The notes under the pieces are model-generated. The model ran no database searches. It saw nothing but the letters and a program-made list of their open reading frames with translations, and was not told the origin of the DNA. Of a stretch of DNA of 64,000 bases, positions 20,430-28,653 are shown piece by piece; the first letter of the stretch is position 1; the number at the start of each line of letters is the position of its first letter. Source of the DNA: Streptomyces sp. NBC_01431 (lineage in GTDB: Bacteria; Actinomycetota; Actinomycetes; Streptomycetales; Streptomycetaceae); assembly GCF_036231355.1 (NCBI RefSeq), contig NZ_CP109496.1, positions 4,836,001 to 4,900,000 of the forward strand, written 5' to 3'. A program made the position numbers and the translations under genes.

Positions 20430-20448
20430 GCCGTACCTCAGGTACGGC
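20430..20448 (-). promoter_or_regulatory. possible rplY leader hairpin
   Basis: A perfect 8-bp stem (20430-20437 and 20441-20448, 3-base loop) lies about 87 bases upstream of the rplY start, within the likely leader on the minus strand. It could be a leader or autoregulatory structure; ribosomal proteins often control their own messages. Evidence is limited to the inverted repeat. Confidence 0.3.
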
Positions 20449-20579
20449 CTCCCTCGCCGAGCAACTTGCCCAGACTACCCGGCGACCCCGCGACGGCCCA
20501 ATTGGATCAACGGTGGGCCCACTGGCCGCGTGCCCTTATGAGATCGGCTTCCATAGCCAGTCGCCTATCCTTGCCGGTC

Positions 20580-21530
20580 ATGGACCTGCTGCTGCACCTC
20601 AGGTACTTCCGCACCGTCGCCGAGGAACAACACTTCGGCCGCGCCGCCGAACGCCTGCGCGTCGCGCAGCCCTCCCTCTCCCAGCGCATCCAGCGCCTGG
20701 AACGCGAACTCGGCGTCCGCCTCTTCGACCGCGGCCGCACCGGCGCCACCCTCACCCCCGCCGGACGCCTCGTCCTCGCCGAGACCGACCCCCTCCTCGA
20801 CGCCGCCGACCGCCTGCGCACCCTCGTCGGCCGCGTCCAGGGCGGCGCCGCGGGCACCCTGCGCGCCGCCGTCCCACCCCAGCTCGGCGGCGCCACCATC
20901 GCCGCCCTCCTCACCGCCTACCGCGACCGCAGCCCCGGCGGCGAACTCGACCTCCGCGAACTCAGCACCGCCGAGCAGACCGCCGAACTCACCGCCGGAA
21001 CCCTCGATGCCGGCATCGTCCGCCACCCCTGCCCCGCCACCGGCCTCGGCTTCGGCCCCCAACTCCACCAGCCGCTCGGCGCCCTCATCGCCGACGACGA
21101 CCCCCTCGCCCAGCACCCCGAGATCGACGTACGCCAGCTCAACGGCCGCGAACTCGTCCTCTTCCCCCGCGCGAGCGCCCCCGCCCTCCACGACGAAACC
21201 CTCACCGCCTGCACCCGCCACGGCTGCACCCCCACCGCGGTACGCGAAGTCGCCGGCCTCGAATTCACCCGCGCCCTCGTCCTGTCCGGCACCCACGTCA
21301 CAGCCCTCCTGCCCAAGCCGCCGCCCGAACCCGGCACCACCTGGCGCCCCCTGCACGCCAACCCCCTCACCTGGCGCACCTCCACCGCCTGGCCCGCCGG
21401 ACGCGACGGACCCGCCGTCCGCCTGTTCACCGAAGCCGCCCACGACGTCCTGCGCGACCACGCCGGACTCATCCCCACCGCCCCCGGGCGGCGCCTGTTC
21501 CCCCGCCCCGCATCGGAGTTCCCGCTGTGA
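20580..21530 (+). CDS. LysR-family regulator
   Basis: 316 residues. The N-terminal winged HTH (1-60) reads DLLLHLRYFRTVAEEQHFGRAAERL and is followed by the usual LysR linker and effector domain. A TATCCT -10-like hexamer lies about 9 bases before the ATG, with no ribosome site, so the mRNA is probably leaderless. Its TGA overlaps the GTG of the following serine hydrolase (GTGA). LysR regulators paired with beta-lactamases are well known (AmpR type), though those are usually divergent. Confidence 0.88.
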   Translation: MDLLLHLRYFRTVAEEQHFGRAAERLRVAQPSLSQRIQRLERELGVRLFDRGRTGATLTPAGRLVLAETDPLLDAADRLRTLVGRVQGGAAGTLRAAVPPQLGGATIAALLTAYRDRSPGGELDLRELSTAEQTAELTAGTLDAGIVRHPCPATGLGFGPQLHQPLGALIADDDPLAQHPEIDVRQLNGRELVLFPRASAPALHDETLTACTRHGCTPTAVREVAGLEFTRALVLSGTHVTALLPKPPPEPGTTWRPLHANPLTWRTSTAWPAGRDGPAVRLFTEAAHDVLRDHAGLIPTAPGRRLFPRPASEFPL

Positions 21531-22414
21531 ACAGCCAGGCACGCGGCCGCATCACCGCCGCCTTCACCGACGCCGGAACCACCGGAGCGCTGCACGCCAT
21601 CGACATCGACACCGGCGCCGCCCTCTCCCTCGCCGCCGACACCCCCGTCTCCACCGCCAGCGTCCACAAGCTGTGCCTCATCGCCACCCTCTACCGCGAA
21701 GCCGCCGCCGGACGCCTCGACCCCACCACCCCCGTCGACATCCCCGCAGCCGGCCGCGCACCCGGACCCACCGGCCTCGCCGTCATGCGCGACGCCGCCC
21801 GGCTCTCCCTGCGCGACCTCGCCTCCCTCGCCGTCGCCGTCAGCGACAACGCCGCCGCCGACCTCCTCTGGGCCCACCTCGGCCTCGACACCGTCAACGC
21901 CACCATGGCCGCCCTCGGACTGCGCCGCACCATCGCCGTCCACAACCAGGCCGACCTGTACGCCGCGATGGTCGCCGACACCGGAGACACCGGCCCCGCC
22001 GCCCTCGTCGAGCCCGCCGCCGTCGCCCGCCTCAGCGTCCTCGACCCCGCCCGCACCAACCGCTCCACCCCCAAGGAGATCGCCACCCTCCTCAGCGCCA
22101 TCTGGCGCGACGAAGTGTGCGCCGGACCCTGGGGCGAGGAACTCCGCGCCGTCCTCGGCGTCCAGACCTGGAGCCACCGCCTCGCCTCCGGCTTCCCCTA
22201 CGACGACGTACGCGTCAGCGGCAAGACCGGCACCCTGCCCACGCTGCGCCACGAAGCCGCAGTCGTCGAATACCCCGACGGCGGGCGCTACGCCATCGCC
22301 GTCTTCACCCGCGCCGCGTCCACGGCGGCGACGCTCCCGGCGGCCGATGCGGCGGTCGGGCGGGCCGCGCGGATCGCGGTCGACGCACTACGAAGCCGGT
22401 CAGGCACCGCATGA
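21527..22414 (+). CDS. class A beta-lactamase-like serine hydrolase, no signal peptide
   Basis: 295 residues. The catalytic motifs are present: S45-V-H-K48 (SxxK), S106-D-N and KTGT at about 237. DPARTNRSTPKEIATLL matches the post-omega-loop region of class A enzymes. A clear omega-loop ExxLN, with the deacylating Glu, is not evident. The start is fixed by GTGA overlap with the LysR gene, and no secretion signal precedes the domain, so it is predicted cytoplasmic, unlike resistance beta-lactamases. It may be an esterase or peptidase rather than a drug-inactivating enzyme. Confidence 0.82.
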   Translation: MNSQARGRITAAFTDAGTTGALHAIDIDTGAALSLAADTPVSTASVHKLCLIATLYREAAAGRLDPTTPVDIPAAGRAPGPTGLAVMRDAARLSLRDLASLAVAVSDNAAADLLWAHLGLDTVNATMAALGLRRTIAVHNQADLYAAMVADTGDTGPAALVEPAAVARLSVLDPARTNRSTPKEIATLLSAIWRDEVCAGPWGEELRAVLGVQTWSHRLASGFPYDDVRVSGKTGTLPTLRHEAAVVEYPDGGRYAIAVFTRAASTAATLPAADAAVGRAARIAVDALRSRSGTA

Positions 22415-22435
22415 CCCCGCGCCACCCCCAACCCC

Positions 22436-22489
22436 GCGCCCGCCCACGGACCGTGGGCGGGCGCTCGCGCAGTTCCCCGCGCCCCTGGC
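22436..22489. repeat. long hairpin plus Streptomyces intergenic GCGCGGGGAACTGCGCG element
   Basis: A 14-bp perfect inverted repeat with a 1-base centre (22436-22449 and 22451-22464) is followed by the dispersed element in reverse orientation at 22464-22489. Other copies in the window are at 27861-28028, 42279-42300 and 52404-52424. The hairpin may help terminate the beta-lactamase-like gene. Confidence 0.6.
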
Positions 22490-22510
22490 CGGGTTGGTGC
22501 CGGGCATGAG

Positions 22511-22545
22511 GAAGGGCCGCGCCGACGGTGTCGGCGCGGCCCTTC
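22511..22545. terminator. shared terminator between beta-lactamase-like gene and prs
   Basis: A 16-bp perfect inverted repeat (22511-22526 and 22530-22545, loop GGT) lies between convergent stops, 16 bases from the prs stop. Confidence 0.75.
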
Positions 22546-22561
22546 CCAGTACAGCTACTCG

Positions 22562-23536
22562 CTAGTTCTCCTCGAAGAGACTCGTCACCGAGCCGTCCTC
22601 GAAGACCTCGCGCACCGCGCGGGCGATCGACGGAGCGATCGACAGCACCGTGATCTTGTCGAGCTCCAGGTCCGACGGGTCCGGCAACGTGTTCGTGAAC
22701 ACGAACTCGCTCACCTTGGAGTTCTTCAGCCGGTCCGCCGCAGGACCCGACAGGATGCCGTGCGTGGCCGTCACGATGACGTCCTCCGCGCCGTGCGCGA
22801 ACAGCGCGTCGGCGGCGGCGCAGATCGTGCCACCCGTGTCGATCATGTCGTCGACCAGGACACAGACCCGGCCCTTCACGTCACCGACGACCTCGTGCAC
22901 CGTCACCGTGTTCGCGACGTCCTTGTCACGGCGCTTGTGCACGATCGCCAGCGGCGCGTCCAGACGGTCGCACCAGCGGTCGGCGACCCGGACCCGGCCC
23001 GCGTCCGGCGAGACGATCGTCAGCTTCGAGCGGTCGACCTTCGCGCCCACGTAGTCCGCGAGGACCGGCAGCGCGGTCAGGTGGTCCACCGGACCATCGA
23101 AGAAGCCCTGGATCTGGTCCGTGTGCAGATCGACCGTGAGGATGCGGTCCGCACCCGCGGTCTTCAGCAGATCGGCCACCAGCCGCGCCGAGATCGGCTC
23201 ACGGCCCTTGTGCTTCTTGTCCTGACGGGCATAGCCGTAGGACGGAATGATCACGGTGATGGATCGCGCCGAGGCCCGCTTCAGGGCGTCGATCATGATC
23301 AACTGCTCCATGATCCACTTATTGATCGGAGCCGTGTGGCTCTGGATCAGGAAGCAGTCCGCACCACGGGCCGACTCCTGGAAACGAACGTAGATCTCAC
23401 CGTTCGCGAAGTCGAAGGCCTTCGTCGGCACGAGGCCCACACCCAACTGGTGCGCAACCTCCTCGGCCAGCTCGGGGTGGGCGCGGCCGGAGAAGAGCAT
23501 CAGCTTCTTCTCGCCGGTCGTCTTGATCCCGGTCAC
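22562..23536 (-). CDS. prs: ribose-phosphate pyrophosphokinase (PRPP synthetase)
   Basis: A 324-residue enzyme that makes PRPP from ribose-5-phosphate and ATP for nucleotide, His and Trp synthesis. It shows FSGRAHPELAEEVA near the N-terminus, the flexible loop YGYARQDKKHKGREPISARL, DLHTDQIQGFF, and the PRPP loop VCVLVDDMIDTGGT. The GTG start at 23536 has GAGGAG 8 bases upstream. glmU lies 115 bases upstream on the same strand, a conserved bacterial pairing. Confidence 0.96.
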   Translation of the reverse strand: MTGIKTTGEKKLMLFSGRAHPELAEEVAHQLGVGLVPTKAFDFANGEIYVRFQESARGADCFLIQSHTAPINKWIMEQLIMIDALKRASARSITVIIPSYGYARQDKKHKGREPISARLVADLLKTAGADRILTVDLHTDQIQGFFDGPVDHLTALPVLADYVGAKVDRSKLTIVSPDAGRVRVADRWCDRLDAPLAIVHKRRDKDVANTVTVHEVVGDVKGRVCVLVDDMIDTGGTICAAADALFAHGAEDVIVTATHGILSGPAADRLKNSKVSEFVFTNTLPDPSDLELDKITVLSIAPSIARAVREVFEDGSVTSLFEEN

Positions 23537-23651
23537 AGCACAGTCTCCTCAGACGTGTTCGATGCTGCTGCGCCCGCGCGGTCCCTGTGCAGCGAGCCAG
23601 CCGAATATGTGCACTATCACGGTACGCCGTGAAAGACGCACCCGAATCCGG

Positions 23652-25100
23652 TCAGATCTCCCCACCCGACTGCTCGGCCGCAGCCTGAGCAGCCTGCGCG
23701 GCAGCACTTCCCGGACGCTTACGCTCCACCCAACCCTCGATATTCCGCTGCTGGCCCCGGGCGACGGCCAGCGAACCCGGCGGCACATCCTTCGTGATCA
23801 CCGACCCCGCAGCGGTATACGCACCGTCCCCCACTGTGACAGGAGCAACAAACATGTTGTCCGACCCCGTCTTGCAGTGTGAGCCGATCGTCGTGTGGTG
23901 CTTGGCCTCACCGTCGTAATTCACGAACACACTGGCCGCACCGATGTTCGTGAACTCACCGATCGTCGCGTCCCCCACATACGACAGATGCGGAACCTTC
24001 GTCCCCTCACCGATCGTCGCGTTCTTCGTCTCCACATACGTACCGATCTTGGCCTTCACACCAAGCCGCGTACCCGGCCGCAGATAGGCGAACGGACCGA
24101 CCGTCGCACCGTCCCCGACCTCGGAGTCGTACGACACCGCGTTGTCGACCCGCGCGTCCCTGCCGACAATCGTGTTCGTCAGACGCGAGTTGGGACCCAC
24201 CTCGGCACCGGAACCCAGACGAGTCGTACCCAGCAGCTGCGTACCCGGAAGCACCACGGCATCCTGCTCGAACGTCACCTGCACATCCACGAACGTCGAC
24301 GCCGGATCCACCACCGTCACACCCGCGAGCATCGCCCGCTCCAGCAACCGGTCGTTCAACAACCGACGCGCCTGCGCCAACTGCACCCGGTTGTTGATCC
24401 CCAGGATCTCCCGGAAATCCGCCGCCAGCGACGCACCCACCCGATGCCCCGCCTCCCGCAGAATCCCCAGCACATCAGTCAGGTACTCCTCACCCTGACT
24501 GTTGTCCGTCCGCACCTTGCCCAGCGCATCCGCCAACAGCGCGCCGTCGAACGCGAACACACCCGAATTGATCTCACGGATCGCGCGCTGCGCCTCGCTC
24601 GCGTCCTTGTGCTCGACGATCGCGGTGACCGCACCCGAGGCGTCGTCCCGCACGATGCGGCCGTAGCCGGTCGAGTCGGCGACCTCGGCGGTCAGCACGG
24701 TGACCGCGTTGCGGTCCGACTCGTGCGTACGGGTCAGCTCCGCCAGCGTCGCGCCGGTCAGCAGCGGGGTGTCGCCGCACACCACGACGACCGTGCCCTC
24801 TATGGTCTGGCCCAGCTCCTCCAGCGCCATCCGGACGGCGTGCCCGGTCCCGTTCTGCTCGTACTGGACGGCGGTGCGCACGCCGGCGTCGATCGCGCCG
24901 AGGTGGGCCGAGACCTGCTCGCGGGCGTGGCCCACGACCACGACGAGGTGCTCGGGGTCGAGCTCGCGGGCGGCTGCCACGACGTGGCCGACGAGCGAGC
25001 GCCCGCAGATCTCGTGCAGAACCTTGGGAGTGGCCGACTTCATGCGGGTGCCCTCACCCGCGGCGAGGACGACGACGGCGGCCGGGCGGGTTGCGCTCAC
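23652..25100 (-). CDS. glmU: bifunctional UDP-GlcNAc pyrophosphorylase / GlcN-1-P acetyltransferase
   Basis: 482 residues, the usual family length, making UDP-GlcNAc for peptidoglycan. The N-terminal uridylyltransferase domain (1-235) opens with VVVLAAGEGTRMKS. The C-terminal left-handed beta-helix (about 260-460) has hexapeptide repeats and NYDGEAKHHTTIGSHCKTGSD with the catalytic His. The GTG at 25100 is chosen, with GAAGGG about 8 bases upstream; a longer in-frame extension runs through the tRNA and is spurious. Confidence 0.96.
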   Translation of the reverse strand: MSATRPAAVVVLAAGEGTRMKSATPKVLHEICGRSLVGHVVAAARELDPEHLVVVVGHAREQVSAHLGAIDAGVRTAVQYEQNGTGHAVRMALEELGQTIEGTVVVVCGDTPLLTGATLAELTRTHESDRNAVTVLTAEVADSTGYGRIVRDDASGAVTAIVEHKDASEAQRAIREINSGVFAFDGALLADALGKVRTDNSQGEEYLTDVLGILREAGHRVGASLAADFREILGINNRVQLAQARRLLNDRLLERAMLAGVTVVDPASTFVDVQVTFEQDAVVLPGTQLLGTTRLGSGAEVGPNSRLTNTIVGRDARVDNAVSYDSEVGDGATVGPFAYLRPGTRLGVKAKIGTYVETKNATIGEGTKVPHLSYVGDATIGEFTNIGAASVFVNYDGEAKHHTTIGSHCKTGSDNMFVAPVTVGDGAYTAAGSVITKDVPPGSLAVARGQQRNIEGWVERKRPGSAAAQAAQAAAEQSGGEI

Positions 25101-25192
25101 GGAGGTGCCCTTCGGCTTCGGGGGGTGGACACCCGAAGGATACCGGGGGGTTTCGCGGATGAAATCGGGGTGGGGGCGGGGGAAAACACGAT

Positions 25193-25219
25193 GGGTCCTG
25201 ACTGGGACAGTCAGGACCC
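25193..25219 (-). terminator. tRNA-Gln terminator
   Basis: A perfect 12-bp inverted repeat (25193-25204 and 25208-25219). On the minus strand it is followed by ATCGTGTTTTCCCC, a hairpin plus T tract, about 12 bases after the tRNA 3' end. It separates the tRNA from glmU. Confidence 0.8.
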
Positions 25220-25231
25220 GAACCCAATAAG

Positions 25232-25303
25232 CTCCCCTGCCAGGACTCGAACCTGGAACAAAGCATCCAAAGTGCCACGTGTTGCCGATTACACCACAGG
25301 GGA
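25232..25303 (-). tRNA. tRNA-Gln (anticodon UUG)
   Basis: On the minus strand the sequence folds as a cloverleaf. The acceptor stem TCCCCTG pairs with CAGGGGA, the D-arm is GTGT...ACAC, the anticodon loop is CTTTGGA with anticodon TTG, and the T-arm is CCAGG-TTCGAGT-CCTGG. The CCA tail is not encoded. One weak pair at the top of the anticodon stem is the only irregularity. Confidence 0.92.
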
Positions 25304-25332
25304 TAGCTAACTGGGCCAAATCGGACAGTTTC

Positions 25333-26193
25333 CTAGTTGGTTCCAGCTGCGGCCCCTACTATGCCGCACCACCACCCTTCGATGCGACGGTACAGATCAG
25401 CACTTTGCTGGACATCGATGACGAGGCAACCTCGGTACGTCTCGCCCACGTTCTTGCGGACCGTCTTCGGGTTGTGCCGCTTCAGGGTTGTCTTGCCGAA
25501 GAGGGCTACGTCCGCCTGGACGAGATCCGCCCAGTACTGCTCGGCTCCCTGGATGTCGGCCGACTCGTGGATCATGAGGCGGAACTTCAGGTGGTGGGCC
25601 TCGACGCCGACCAGGCGCAGCCAGTGCAGGTAGACCGTGATCATGTTGGGGTCGCTGTTCACGAAGGTCACCCGCTCCCTGCGGGTGTGCGGCTTGTCCT
25701 TGGTGCCCTCCGCCCAGTAGAGGCCGACGCCGAGCAGGAACAACTCGCGGTCGGTCATGGTGCCGACGTCGGCTGCGGCCTCCTGCTTCGTCATTTGGCG
25801 CTGTTCCTCGCGGTGCTGGAGTCTGACTTCCCAGCCGCGCTTGGCGATGGCCGACGCCTCTTCCGGGGTACGGATACGGCCCGGCTTGGGGAGGTCTCGT
25901 ACCCACAGGGATATCGAGCTCTTCGAGCAGCCGAGCTCCACCTGGATCTGGTCGTACGTCATGCCCTGCGCGCGGAGCTCTCGGGCGCGGTTGCGGAGGT
26001 CGTCCTTGGCGTTGGGGCGCTTGGTCCACTCCGGGGCGGGTTCGCCGTTCAGGAGGCGGTTGAGGAGGTCGTTGTTGTCGACGAACAGGCGGTCGCGGAT
26101 CTGGCGGCGGCTGAGCCCCTCGCGGCGCAGGGCGATCGCCTGCTCGCGCAGGCCCTCGAAGTCGGCGTATTTGCCGGGTGTGTTCGATGTCAT
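25333..26193 (-). CDS. two-HTH protein with a LAGLIDADG-like C-terminal domain
   Basis: 286 residues. The N-terminal half has two helix-turn-helix-like stretches (about 15-50, ALRREGLSRRQIRDRL; about 68-100, LRAQGMTYDQIQVELGCSKSSISLWV). The C-terminal half has LLGVGLYWAEGTKDK followed by VTFVNSDPNMITVYL, the spacing of LAGLIDADG homing endonucleases, with Glu where the catalytic Asp normally lies. It may be a DNA-binding regulator derived from a homing endonuclease. It lies 29 bases upstream of tRNA-Gln on the same strand. The start MTSNTPGKYADFEG at 26193 is the ATG nearest the first HTH. Function is unproven. Confidence 0.7.
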   Translation of the reverse strand: MTSNTPGKYADFEGLREQAIALRREGLSRRQIRDRLFVDNNDLLNRLLNGEPAPEWTKRPNAKDDLRNRARELRAQGMTYDQIQVELGCSKSSISLWVRDLPKPGRIRTPEEASAIAKRGWEVRLQHREEQRQMTKQEAAADVGTMTDRELFLLGVGLYWAEGTKDKPHTRRERVTFVNSDPNMITVYLHWLRLVGVEAHHLKFRLMIHESADIQGAEQYWADLVQADVALFGKTTLKRHNPKTVRKNVGETYRGCLVIDVQQSADLYRRIEGWWCGIVGAAAGTN

Positions 26194-26358
26194 ACGGACA
26201 CGCTCGTCCGGAATGCGGATGTCCGCTCGAATAAGCGCTCGATTCACTACATCGTGGGATGAACGCCGGTTCCTGGCGTGTTCGGTGGGATTTCGTGCCG
26301 CGTACGTCGGGCGAAAGCCGAAGGAAAATCGTTCGCCCCCGCCCGTAGTCTGGGAGCC

Positions 26359-27669
26359 ATGACCACAACGGGGGCTTACCAGGAAGCCGCGGGGTTGACC
26401 TCCCGTGGCTGGTGGTGGTGGGAACGCAGGCGCAGTGCCGTATTGGACGTCCTGCTCGGGGTGTTGTCCGCGCTGGAGTGCGCGGTGGAGGGCGTGGGTT
26501 TCGCCAGGGACGCCGGGCTGCCCGTGCCGGCCGGGGTGCTGCTCGGGCTGGTGTCGGGGGCTTCGCTGGTGGCGCGGCGTCGGTGGCCGATCGCCGTGGT
26601 GCTGATTTCGATCGCGGTGACGCCGGCCAGCATGGGTTTCATGCTGAGCGTGGTGGGTCTGTACACGCTGGCCGCTTCGGAGGTGCCGCGCCGGATCACG
26701 GCGGCGCTTGCGGGGATGTCGGGGGCGGGGACGTTCATCGTGACGTTCGTGCGGATGCATCAGAGCGTGGCGCGGGGTGATTACGACCCGGGGCGTTGGT
26801 ACGTGCCGCTGGTGTCGGTGGTGATGTCGTTCGGGATCACGGGTCCGCCGCTTTTGTACGGGCTCTATATAGGGGCGCGGCGCCGGTTGATGGAGTCATT
26901 GCGGGAGCGGGCGGATTCGTTGGAGCGGGAGCTTTCGCTGCTCGCGGACCGGGCCGAGGAGCGGGCGGAGTGGGCGCGTACGGAGGAGCGGACGCGGATC
27001 GCCCGGGAGATGCATGACGTGGTGGCGCACCGGGTGTCGTTGATGGTGGTGCATGCGGCGGCGTTGCAGGCGGTGGCGCGCAAGGATCCGGAGAAGGCCG
27101 TCAAGAACGCGGCTCTGGTTGGTGACATGGGGCGCCAGGCGTTGACGGAGTTGCGGGAGATGCTCGGGGTGTTGCGGGCGGATCCTGTGGCGGTGCGGGT
27201 GGAGCCGGTGCCTCTGGTCGCGGTGGCGGTGGCGGCGGCCGCTGCTGCGGCGGCCGCGGAGGAGGGTCCGTGTCTGGCGGATGTGGAGGCGTTGGTGGGG
27301 CAGTCCCGGGAGGCCGGGATGGTGGTGGAGCTGATGGTGCAGGGGGAGGCGCGGGGGTATGACGCGCTGGTGGAGCAGACGGCGTACCGGGTGATCCAGG
27401 AGGCGCTGACCAATGTGCACAAGCATGCGGCGGGCGCGAAGGTGATGGTGCGTCTGGCGCATAGGGAGGCCGAGGTGGCGATGCAGGTGGAGAACGGGCC
27501 TGCGGACGGTGTCACGGCGGATGCGGGGTTGCCCAGTGGTGGCAACGGTCTGGTGGGGATGCGGGAGCGGGTGACGGCGCTCGGCGGGGTGTTCGTGTCG
27601 GGGGCGACGGATGCGGGTGGGTTCCGGGTGTCGGCGGTGCTGCCGGACCGGGCGTCGGTGGTCTCGTAG
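26359..27669 (+). CDS. NarL-family sensor histidine kinase
   Basis: 436 residues. About four to six N-terminal membrane segments (about 28-175) are followed by a coiled-coil linker (SLRERADSLERELSLLADRAEER). The HisKA_3 dimerisation motif REMHDVVAHRVS has the phospho-His at about residue 218. A C-terminal HATPase (about 320-430) has EALTNVHKHA (N box) and GGNGLVGMRERV (G box). A TAGTCT -10-like element lies just upstream of the ATG, giving a very short leader. No response regulator is adjacent. Confidence 0.9.
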   Translation: MTTTGAYQEAAGLTSRGWWWWERRRSAVLDVLLGVLSALECAVEGVGFARDAGLPVPAGVLLGLVSGASLVARRRWPIAVVLISIAVTPASMGFMLSVVGLYTLAASEVPRRITAALAGMSGAGTFIVTFVRMHQSVARGDYDPGRWYVPLVSVVMSFGITGPPLLYGLYIGARRRLMESLRERADSLERELSLLADRAEERAEWARTEERTRIAREMHDVVAHRVSLMVVHAAALQAVARKDPEKAVKNAALVGDMGRQALTELREMLGVLRADPVAVRVEPVPLVAVAVAAAAAAAAAEEGPCLADVEALVGQSREAGMVVELMVQGEARGYDALVEQTAYRVIQEALTNVHKHAAGAKVMVRLAHREAEVAMQVENGPADGVTADAGLPSGGNGLVGMRERVTALGGVFVSGATDAGGFRVSAVLPDRASVVS

Positions 27670-28106
27670 CCCCCTGCTGGGGCTCCGTCCCAGACCCCGG
27701 GGTGTTTTCACACCCGCCCGCCCGTGCGAGGGGTTGGATGGTTCAGCTTTTGGGGCTCCACCCCAGCCCTCTGAGGGGGTGCCCAGCCTGAACGGCGCTC
27801 GCCCTCAACCCCCGGACAGGCCGAGCCCACCGTGCGGCCCGGCACCGACTCTGCCAGGGGCGCGGGGAACTGGGCGTGAGGCGACCGCGGCTCGCACCCG
27901 AAGGCGGTGTTGGGGGCGCGGGGAACTGGGCGTGAGGCGACCGCGGCTCGCACCCGAAGGCGGTGTTGGGGGCGCGGGGAACTGCGCGAGAGGCGACCGC
28001 GGTCCGCACCCGACGGCCGGATTGGGGGCACGGTCCGCACCCGAAGGCCGAGTTGGGAGCGGGCCGCACCCGAAGGCAGGGCGCGGGGCCTGGGCGGGCG
28101 GCCCGG
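27670..28106. repeat. 437-bp non-coding region with 56-bp tandem repeat
   Basis: Units start at 27861, 27917 and 27973. The first two are identical over 56 bases (27861-27972) and the third (to 28028) is diverged, followed by shorter CGCACCCGAAGG fragments. Each unit opens with the CGCGGGGAACTG element found elsewhere in the window. The rest is GC-rich filler between a histidine kinase and a convergent SUKH gene; no ORF looks real. Confidence 0.85.
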
Positions 28107-28595
28107 TCAGGCTGAGGTGAGGCGGATGGGCTGGGTGCCGGTGATGAGGGTGTTGAGCGCGTGGTCGATGTCGGACCCGAGGTACCAGTCGCCGGTGTGG
28201 TCGAGCGCGTAGACGCGACCTTCGGCGTCGATGGCGAGAACGGCTTGGTGGTCGCCTTCTTCGCCGAGGGGCGCGATGTCGGTTTCGAGGGCGCGGCCGA
28301 GGTCGGCGAGGGTGCGGGCGAGGTGGAGGCCCGCGAGGGGGTCGAAGCGCAGGGCGGCGGGGGCGTTGCGGCGGCCGGGGCCGGGTGCCGTGAGGTTGAG
28401 GCCGCCGAATTCGGCCCAGGCTTCGACGGCGGCGGGGAAGACGGTGTGGCGGTGGCCGGCGGGTGAGGTGTGGCCGCGCAGGACGTCGGCCCAGGCTTCG
28501 GCCTGGCGGATGTCCCAGCGGCCGGGTTGCCAGCCGGCGGTGCGCAGGGCGGCGTCGACGGGGACGGGGAAGCGGGTGGTGGAGACGTCCGGCAT
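28107..28595 (-). CDS. SUKH-3-type immunity-like protein
   Basis: 162 residues resembling SUKH-3 immunity proteins: AEAWADVLRGHTSPAGHRHTVFPAAVEAWAEFGGL, PLAGLHLARTLADLGRALETDIAPLGEEG, then VLAIDAEGRVYALDHTGDWYLGSDIDHALNTLI, the family's C-terminal pattern. Such proteins bind and neutralise cognate toxin domains. It lies 58 bases downstream of a YwqJ-type deaminase gene on the same strand, the classical toxin-then-immunity order. The ATG at 28595 has GAAAGG upstream. Confidence 0.8.
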   Translation of the reverse strand: MPDVSTTRFPVPVDAALRTAGWQPGRWDIRQAEAWADVLRGHTSPAGHRHTVFPAAVEAWAEFGGLNLTAPGPGRRNAPAALRFDPLAGLHLARTLADLGRALETDIAPLGEEGDHQAVLAIDAEGRVYALDHTGDWYLGSDIDHALNTLITGTQPIRLTSA

Positions 28596-28653
28596 CGGCC
28601 GCGGCCTTTCCGTGTGGGGGCTGGCTCTTTCAGGGTTCGGCGGGGTTGGGCTT

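Noticed and set aside
25232..25303. tRNA-Gln as an integration site
   Set aside because: No duplicated tRNA 3' end, integrase or excisionase was seen on either side.
27861..28028. CRISPR array
   Set aside because: Only three units that abut directly with no unique spacers; they are a plain tandem repeat.
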